DNA from: JAAYHG01 sp012735455
Lineage (GTDB): Bacteria; Bacillota; DTU030; DUMP01
DNA length: 64,000 bases
Assembly (NCBI GenBank): GCA_050951365.1
Contig: JBMNIX010000001.1
Location: 124,001 to 188,000 of the forward strand
Direction: 5' to 3'
Positions 58,680 through 64,000 of this stretch are shown one piece after another; within the stretch, counting starts at the first letter, position 1, and each line of letters starts with the position of its first letter. Under the pieces are notes generated by a model. It had not been told where the DNA came from. It saw nothing but the letters and a program-made list of their open reading frames with translations, and searched no databases. The position numbers were made by a program, and so were the translations under genes.

Positions 58680-61600
58680 TTATTCCTCATCCTCAGAGTC
58701 GAGCCCGTCCGCCTGATCCTCCGCATCCACGGTTAAGTCAGCCTCCTCCTCGTCCTCACTCGCATCCTCCTCTGGCTCTGGCGGCTCAGGCAGCTCGCGC
58801 CGCCCCTTGGACCGGGTGGGTGCCACCTCACCGCCGATGTCCAGGTCCAGCTCCTTGGCAGTAACCATCACATCATCATCATCGTCCTTGATATCAATCT
58901 CCTGCTCATCTTCCGTCAGGACCTTAACATCCAAGGCCAGGCTCTGCAGTTCCTTGATAAGAACCTTGAAGGACTCCGGCACACCGGGTTCCGGCACGTT
59001 GTCACCCTTTACTATCGCCTCGTATGTCTTCACCCGTCCTACCACGTCGTCGGATTTAACCGTGAGCAACTCCTGAAGCGTATAGGCGGCCCCGTAGGCC
59101 TCCAGGGCCCATACCTCCATCTCACCGAAGCGCTGGCCACCGAATTGCGCCTTGCCGCCCAGTGGCTGTTGTGTAACCAGGGAGTAAGGGCCAGTGGAAC
59201 GAGCGTGGATCTTATCATCTACCAAATGGGCCAGTTTCAGCATGTAAACATAGCCTACGGTAATACGGTTCTCGAAGAATTCTCCCGTCCGGCCGTCACG
59301 GAGCATGAGCTTCCCGTCTTCAGGCAACCCGGCTTTCTTAAGAAATTCCGTGATCTCCTCTTCCTGTGCTCCGTCAAAAACCGGTGTTGCCACTTTAAGG
59401 CCCAGGACCTTGGCAGCCCAGCCCAAGTGCGTCTCCAAAATCTGACCAATGTTCATACGGGAAGGGACACCCAAGGGGTTAAGCACTATCTCCACCGGGG
59501 TGCCGTCCGGGAGGAAAGGCATGTCTTCCTCGGGCAGGATACGGGAGATAACCCCCTTGTTACCGTGCCGTCCGGCCATTTTGTCCCCCTCAGAGATCTT
59601 GCGTTTTTGGGCGATGTAACAGCGAACCAAGTGATTGATGCCTGGCGCTAGCTCGTCGCCATTTTCCCTGGAAAAAACCTTGACATCCACCACAATACCG
59701 GACTCGCCGTGGGGTACCCTTAGCGAGGTGTCACGTACCTCCCGCGCTTTCTCACCGAATATGGCCCGGAGCAGTCGCTCCTCAGCAGTAAGCTCCGTCT
59801 CACCTTTGGGTGTGACTTTGCCCACCAGGATGTCCCCTGGGCGCACCTCGGCACCGATACGGATAATGCCTCTTTCGTCCAGATCTTTCAGGGCTTCTTC
59901 ACCCACGTTGGGAATATCCCGTGTGATCTCCTCCGGCCCCAGCTTGGTGTCACGGGCGTCACACTCGTACTCTTCAATATGGATAGAGGTGAAAACATCC
60001 TCTTTGACCAGTTTTTCCGAAAGCAGGATGGCGTCCTCGTAGTTGTAACCTTCCCAAGGCATGAAAGCGCAAAGTACATTGCGCCCCAGCGCCAACTCTC
60101 CACCGGCCGTGGAGGGGCCGTCTGCCAACACTGTGCCTTCCTCCACCCGGTCGCCCCTCTCAACAATGGGGCGCTGATTGATAGAGGTACCCTGGTTGGA
60201 ACGAACAAACTTTTGCAGCTTGTAACGATCCAGCGTACCGTCGTCCGCCCGAACAATGATAGAATCGGCACTGACATGAGTCACCACCCCGGCACGCTTA
60301 GCGGTGACCATCACGCCGGAATCATACGCTGTCTTAGACTCCATTCCTGTCCCCACAAGGGGTGCCTCCGGCACCAGAAGCGGCACCGCCTGCCGCTGCA
60401 TGTTAGAGCCCATCAAGGCACGGTTGGCGTCGTCGTGCTCCAAAAAGGGAATAAGCGCCGTAGCCACAGATACCAACTGCTTTGGGGACACATCCATGAA
60501 GTCCACCTGACCGGCCGGAACCTCCACAATGCGCTCACCATCGCGCACGGTTACTTTGTTATTGGCAAAGCGGCCGTCTGCAGTGAGGGGCTCATTTGCC
60601 TGGGCAATAACAAACTCGTCCTCTTCGTCAGCAGTCATATAGACAATTTCGTCTGTTACCACGCCGCGTTCCTTGTCCACCTTGCGGTACGGCGTCTCAA
60701 TGAACCCGAACTGGTTGATACGTGCATAGGTAGAAAGCGAACCAATAAGACCGATATTCGGACCTTCTGGCGTCTCAATAGGACACATGCGGCCATAGTG
60801 GGAATAGTGGACGTCACGCACCTCAAAGCCGGCACGTTCCCGGGAGAGACCACCGGGTCCCAGGGCTGAGAGCCGCCGCTTGTGGGTCAGCTCCGCCAAG
60901 GGGTTGGTCTGATCCATAAACTGCGAGAGCTGTGAACTGCCAAAGAACTCTTTTATGGCAGCCACCACAGGGCGAATATTAATAAGGGCCTGCGGGGTAA
61001 TTATGTCCACATCCTGGATGGTCATGCGTTCGCGGACCACGCGTTCCATGCGCGAGAGACCGATCCGGAACTGGTTCTGAAGGAGTTCCCCCACCGAACG
61101 CAGGCGCCGGTTGCCTAAGTGGTCGATATCATCCGTCCGCCCCTTGCCTTCCTTAAGGTTCAGCAGGTAACGGATGGTACCGATTATGTCTTCGCGAGTA
61201 AGTACCCGTACGTCCATGGATATATCAAGTTTAAGCTTTTTATTCAGCTTATAGCGGCCCACAGCCGCCAAATCATAACGTTTTGGATCAAAGAAAAGAC
61301 TCTCCAGAAGAGTTCGCGCACTGTCCACTGTGGGCGGTTCGCCCGGGCGCAGTCGCTTGTAAACCTCTACCAGGCCCTCTTCTTCAGACTTGGTACTGTC
61401 TCGCTCTATTGTGGACCGGATACGGCTGTCGTCCTTAAAAAGCTCAAGAATACGGCCGTCGGAACCATAGCCCAGAGCCCTCAGGAGCACCGTCACGGGG
61501 ATTTTTCGCGTCCGATCTATCCGCACGCTGATAAGCTCGCTGGCATCAAGTTCAAACTCAAGCCATGCCCCACGGTTCGGCATCAGGGTGGCAGAAAAGA

Positions 61601-62060
61601 CTTCTTTGCCCTGATCGCTACTACGAGCAAAATAGGCACCCGGCGAGCGCACCAGCTGGCTCACTACCACACGCTCGGCCCCATTTATAATGAAGGTTCC
61701 CTTTTCTGTCATGAGGGGAAAATCCCCCATGAACACCTCCTGTTCCTTCACCTCACCCGTTTCTTTGTTATGCAGGCGCACGCGGACCCGAAGGGGGGCC
61801 GCAAAAGTAACGTCACGCTCCTTGCATTCTTCTACCGAGTACTTGGGTTCCCCTAAGTTATAGTCCACGAACTCCAAGATAAGGTTCCCGGTAAAATCCT
61901 GAATAGGCGAAATCTCACGGAAAGTCTCGCGGAGACCCTCCTCCAGGAACCACTGGTAGGAACTGCGCTGAACCTCAATCAGGTTCGGCAACTCGAGCAC
62001 GTCTACCAGCTTGGCGAAGCTGTGACGCGCGCCAGCGTGACCCCGGACAGGATGCAGCAA
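58680..62060 (-). CDS. rpoB: DNA-directed RNA polymerase subunit beta
   Basis: The 1,126-residue subunit begins at a TTG behind GAGGGGTGAAG. The rifampicin region is wild type in form (GSSQLSQFMDQTNPLAELTHKRRLSALGPGG), and the catalytic GRHGNKGVISRI is present. The C-terminal 60 residues are strongly acidic (EPEEDASEDEEEADLTVDAED). rplJ and rplL, which usually precede rpoB, are absent; a divergent flavoprotein gene lies upstream, so the polymerase operon begins here. Confidence 0.99.
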   Translation of the reverse strand: MLHPVRGHAGARHSFAKLVDVLELPNLIEVQRSSYQWFLEEGLRETFREISPIQDFTGNLILEFVDYNLGEPKYSVEECKERDVTFAAPLRVRVRLHNKETGEVKEQEVFMGDFPLMTEKGTFIINGAERVVVSQLVRSPGAYFARSSDQGKEVFSATLMPNRGAWLEFELDASELISVRIDRTRKIPVTVLLRALGYGSDGRILELFKDDSRIRSTIERDSTKSEEEGLVEVYKRLRPGEPPTVDSARTLLESLFFDPKRYDLAAVGRYKLNKKLKLDISMDVRVLTREDIIGTIRYLLNLKEGKGRTDDIDHLGNRRLRSVGELLQNQFRIGLSRMERVVRERMTIQDVDIITPQALINIRPVVAAIKEFFGSSQLSQFMDQTNPLAELTHKRRLSALGPGGLSRERAGFEVRDVHYSHYGRMCPIETPEGPNIGLIGSLSTYARINQFGFIETPYRKVDKERGVVTDEIVYMTADEEDEFVIAQANEPLTADGRFANNKVTVRDGERIVEVPAGQVDFMDVSPKQLVSVATALIPFLEHDDANRALMGSNMQRQAVPLLVPEAPLVGTGMESKTAYDSGVMVTAKRAGVVTHVSADSIIVRADDGTLDRYKLQKFVRSNQGTSINQRPIVERGDRVEEGTVLADGPSTAGGELALGRNVLCAFMPWEGYNYEDAILLSEKLVKEDVFTSIHIEEYECDARDTKLGPEEITRDIPNVGEEALKDLDERGIIRIGAEVRPGDILVGKVTPKGETELTAEERLLRAIFGEKAREVRDTSLRVPHGESGIVVDVKVFSRENGDELAPGINHLVRCYIAQKRKISEGDKMAGRHGNKGVISRILPEEDMPFLPDGTPVEIVLNPLGVPSRMNIGQILETHLGWAAKVLGLKVATPVFDGAQEEEITEFLKKAGLPEDGKLMLRDGRTGEFFENRITVGYVYMLKLAHLVDDKIHARSTGPYSLVTQQPLGGKAQFGGQRFGEMEVWALEAYGAAYTLQELLTVKSDDVVGRVKTYEAIVKGDNVPEPGVPESFKVLIKELQSLALDVKVLTEDEQEIDIKDDDDDVMVTAKELDLDIGGEVAPTRSKGRRELPEPPEPEEDASEDEEEADLTVDAEDQADGLDSEDEE

Positions 62061-62183
62061 TTCACTTCACCCCTCGGTAAACTATTTAGGGGCAGATCCC
62101 CAAAACACCGAAAAGCAAGGCTTGACCCAAGGCGCAACCTCGCTTTTAAGACAAAAAAGCCACTAGGTATTATTCCCGTTTTT

Positions 62184-62243
62184 ACCAGGGGTTATGCCAC
62201 ATTAACACTATGATACCCAAAAAAGGCAAAGACTACCCCTGGT
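62184..62243 (-). other. Long-range stem in the rpoB leader
   Basis: ACCAGGGGT and ACCCCTGGT (minus strand, 62243-62235 and 62192-62184) are perfectly complementary and lie within the 190-base leader of rpoB. No T-run follows, so it is not a simple terminator. A separate TTTTTT at about 62150-62156 has no stem directly before it. Confidence 0.5.
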
Positions 62244-62256
62244 TTCGCATTGAGTT

Positions 62257-62285
62257 ATGATATCACAAGAACCAAGTTTCGTCAA
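62257..62285 (-). promoter_or_regulatory. Promoter of the rpoB operon
   Basis: On the minus strand TTGACG (62285-62280) and TATCAT (62262-62257) are 17 bases apart. The predicted leader of rpoB is about 190 bases. A TATAAT at 62306-62311 on the plus strand may serve the divergent gene, but its -35 is poor. Confidence 0.7.
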
Positions 62286-62403
62286 TACACCCAGGCATCC
62301 CCTGGTATAATTCTTGCTAGCAGGTAAAGAGGCCGCCGTGAGGAAATAACTACTACAAGGAGAAAGCCGAGGAGCACGCAGCCGTGACCGAGGAGGAAAA
62401 GAG

Positions 62404-63639
62404 ATGAAGCCAAAGCATGTCATAGTAATCGGCGGAGGTGCCGCCGGTCTCGTAGCCGCCATCGCAGCCCGCCGCCAGGGCGCCAATGTTACCATCCTGG
62501 AGAAAAATCCACGCGTCGGGAAAAAACTCCTGGCCACCGGCAACGGACGCTGCAACTTTACCAATATGGATCTGGACTTAAGCCACTGGCACGGCAACGA
62601 GCCCCGCTTTGCCCGCGGTGCCCTGACCCGCTTTGACGGTGCGCGCACCCTGGAGTTTTTTCAGGAACTCGGCATCGTCCCTAGACAAGAAGAGGCAGGA
62701 AAGGTCTTTCCCGCCTCCGGGCAAGCAGGTAGTGTACTGGATGTTCTCCGCCATGAGGTCGAGACCAGCGGCGTCAGCGTTATTACCGAGGCCGAGGTCA
62801 GGGCCCTGGAGAACACGGGCCGCTCCTTCGCCGTGCGCACCGGAGAGAGCACTTTCAGCGCCGATGCCGTAGTAATTGCCACCGGCGGCCGTGCCGGTCC
62901 CCAGTTCGGCTGTACCGGCGCCGGCTACGACCTGGCCGCCTCCTTCGGACACCGGCTGGTAAAGCCCTTCCCTGCCTTGGTACAGCTGCGGCTCAACGCC
63001 CCCTTCCTCAGAGCCCTGGCCGGGGTTAAGTTCGTAGGCACAGCCACCATCCTGGCCGGGCAAAAACCCCTGCGCCGTGCTGAGGGGGAGATCCTCTTTA
63101 CCGACTACGGCATCTCCGGTCCCCCCATCTTCGACCTCAGCCGCACCGCCGGAGAGGTGCTAGCCCGGGGGGAACAGCCCACCCTCAGGCTGAGCATCCT
63201 CCCTGACCAAAGCCAAGCGGAAGTAAGGGCCTTTCTCGACCAGCGCTTTCAAACCCAGGGGGCCAAGGAAGCCGACTTCAGCCTGGTGGGCTTTCTCAAC
63301 AAACGCCTTATCCCTGTGCTCCTGAAAGAGGCCGGACTCAACAACATCCACCAGCAGGCCGCCCAGGTGGGCAGCCAGGTGCGCACTGCCCTGGCCCGCC
63401 TCCTCACCGCTTGGGACTTCACCGTCACTGGCACCAATGGCTGGAGCGCTGCCCAAGTCACCGCCGGCGGCCTGGATGTCCGCGATCTGGACCCCTATAC
63501 CATGGCCTCTCGCCTCGTCCCCGGCCTCTACTTTGCCGGCGAGGTCATCGACATCGACGGTGACTGCGGCGGCTACAACCTCCAGTGGGCCTGGTCCTCA
63601 GGCTACGTGGCCGGGACCTCTGCCGCTCAAGCCCACTAA
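62404..63639 (+). CDS. BaiN/HI0933-like FAD-dependent oxidoreductase
   Basis: The 411-residue flavoprotein has the dinucleotide motif VIGGGAAGLVAAI at 8-20, the family signature GKKLLATGNGRCNFTN at about 40-55, and the C-terminal PGLYFAGEVIDIDGDCGGYNLQWAWSSG that closes the FAD site. The family includes BaiN, proposed to reduce bile-acid intermediates, but most members have no known substrate. AGGAGG precedes the ATG. It is divergent from rpoB and converges on the PPOX gene. Confidence 0.92.
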   Translation: MKPKHVIVIGGGAAGLVAAIAARRQGANVTILEKNPRVGKKLLATGNGRCNFTNMDLDLSHWHGNEPRFARGALTRFDGARTLEFFQELGIVPRQEEAGKVFPASGQAGSVLDVLRHEVETSGVSVITEAEVRALENTGRSFAVRTGESTFSADAVVIATGGRAGPQFGCTGAGYDLAASFGHRLVKPFPALVQLRLNAPFLRALAGVKFVGTATILAGQKPLRRAEGEILFTDYGISGPPIFDLSRTAGEVLARGEQPTLRLSILPDQSQAEVRAFLDQRFQTQGAKEADFSLVGFLNKRLIPVLLKEAGLNNIHQQAAQVGSQVRTALARLLTAWDFTVTGTNGWSAAQVTAGGLDVRDLDPYTMASRLVPGLYFAGEVIDIDGDCGGYNLQWAWSSGYVAGTSAAQAH

Positions 63640-63650
63640 CCCCTGGCAGG

Positions 63651-64000
63651 TTAGGCATCCCTGACCGGTGGATCCACGTTCTCTTTTCCGCTGATATCCT
63701 CTACCTCAATCACAATGATAGCCACCGAGTCTATCTCACTTTCCGGGACTGGCGGCACGTTATGCCCCGCAGCATACTTCTTAACCAGCTTGGCCAAGGC
63801 CAGGCTTTTTTCTTCCTGGTCACTCACAACCCTTGCCTGCCCCGTAAGGATCACGCTCTGATAGCGCTGGCCGAAGTTACAGGCCTTGTCAGCACGCGCT
63901 AACCTGCCCGGGTCGTAAACCAAGAACATTACCTTTGGGTTTACACGGATGTTATCCAGCTTGCGCCCTTTAAGTCCCGAGTGCAGATAGACCCTGTTGG
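63651..64000 (-). CDS. Pyridoxamine 5'-phosphate oxidase (PPOX) family protein, partial
   Basis: The gene runs off the right edge, so only the C-terminal ~115 residues are present. The visible part reads YLHSGLKGRKLDNIRVNPKV, then DKACNFGQRYQSVILTGQARV, the FMN-binding split-barrel pattern of the small clostridial PPOX family. Substrate is unknown. It is convergent with the flavoprotein gene with 11 bases between. Confidence 0.8.
   Translation of the reverse strand, partial: NRVYLHSGLKGRKLDNIRVNPKVMFLVYDPGRLARADKACNFGQRYQSVILTGQARVVSDQEEKSLALAKLVKKYAAGHNVPPVPESEIDSVAIIVIEVEDISGKENVDPPVRDA

Noticed and set aside
59979..60869. A 296-residue plus-strand frame inside rpoB
   Set aside because: Antisense shadow of a highly conserved gene; no ribosome site or family features.
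1..64000. CRISPR arrays, tRNA/rRNA genes, insertion sequences, prophage or a defence island
   Set aside because: No regularly spaced repeats, no tRNA or rRNA sequence recognised, no transposase or integrase. The WYL regulator and the JAMM protein are the only hints, and neither has defence neighbours.

Overview
The window looks like a chromosome segment of a spore-forming, Gram-positive anaerobe of the class Clostridia (Bacillota), broadly of the Moorella/Desulfotomaculum type. Evidence: sporulation or germination genes (ytrH/ytrI-like, cwlD), low-GC Gram-positive ribosomal gene order (S10-spc-alpha block followed by ECF transporter genes, truA, rplM, rpsI, cwlD), many GTG/TTG starts behind strong GGAGG sites, an AmmeMemoRadiSam module typical of anaerobes, and sigma-A-like promoters. 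I found no rRNA, tRNA, CRISPR array, IS element or prophage. Species cannot be assigned from sequence alone.

Layout. 1-6.7 kb: end of a GT28 glycolipid glycosyltransferase, ytrH/ytrI, a membrane JAMM-LysM protein, an Fe/Mn superoxide dismutase, an FMN riboswitch controlling a RibU-type riboflavin S-component, a GH18 protein and an RDD protein. 6.8-11.6 kb: a 1,192-residue glycosyltransferase/GH130 fusion, a GntR-FCD regulator, and a very small gene with its own promoter and terminator that shares a candidate operator with the regulator. 11.65-18.4 kb: a sulfur/selenium trafficking cluster (cysteine desulfurase, LysR, YedE, two TusA-like proteins, DUF3343, ArsR, CoA-disulfide reductase-rhodanese, DsrE-like). 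18.6-30.5 kb: regulators (DUF134, WYL), AbrB-type membrane protein, FtsA-like ATPase with a repeat tail, Nudix hydrolase, AmrS and fused AmrB-AmrA, arginase, an EamA-like protein, BirA and CwlD.

30.6-62.1 kb, all on the minus strand, is the core expression block. Read in the direction of transcription it is rpoB-rpoC-ybxF-rpsL-rpsG-fusA-tuf, a terminator, then rpsJ through rplQ (with secY, adk, map, a KOW protein, infA), ecfA1-ecfA2-ecfT, truA, rplM, rpsI, terminator. rpoB is not preceded by rplJ/rplL but by a divergent BaiN/HI0933-type flavoprotein. rplF is split into two frames by one extra base. The window ends in a partial PPOX-family gene.

How parts fit: EcfA1A2T are the energising units that the distant riboswitch-controlled RibU would use. 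The 11.6-18.4 kb genes can form a persulfide relay from cysteine desulfurase through TusA/DsrE/rhodanese proteins to a CoA-disulfide reductase, under LysR and ArsR control. The best candidates for something undescribed are the small gene/GntR cassette at 11.2-11.6 kb, the GT-GH130 fusion, the JAMM-LysM protein, the FtsA-like protein with its repeat tail, and the persulfide relay cluster.
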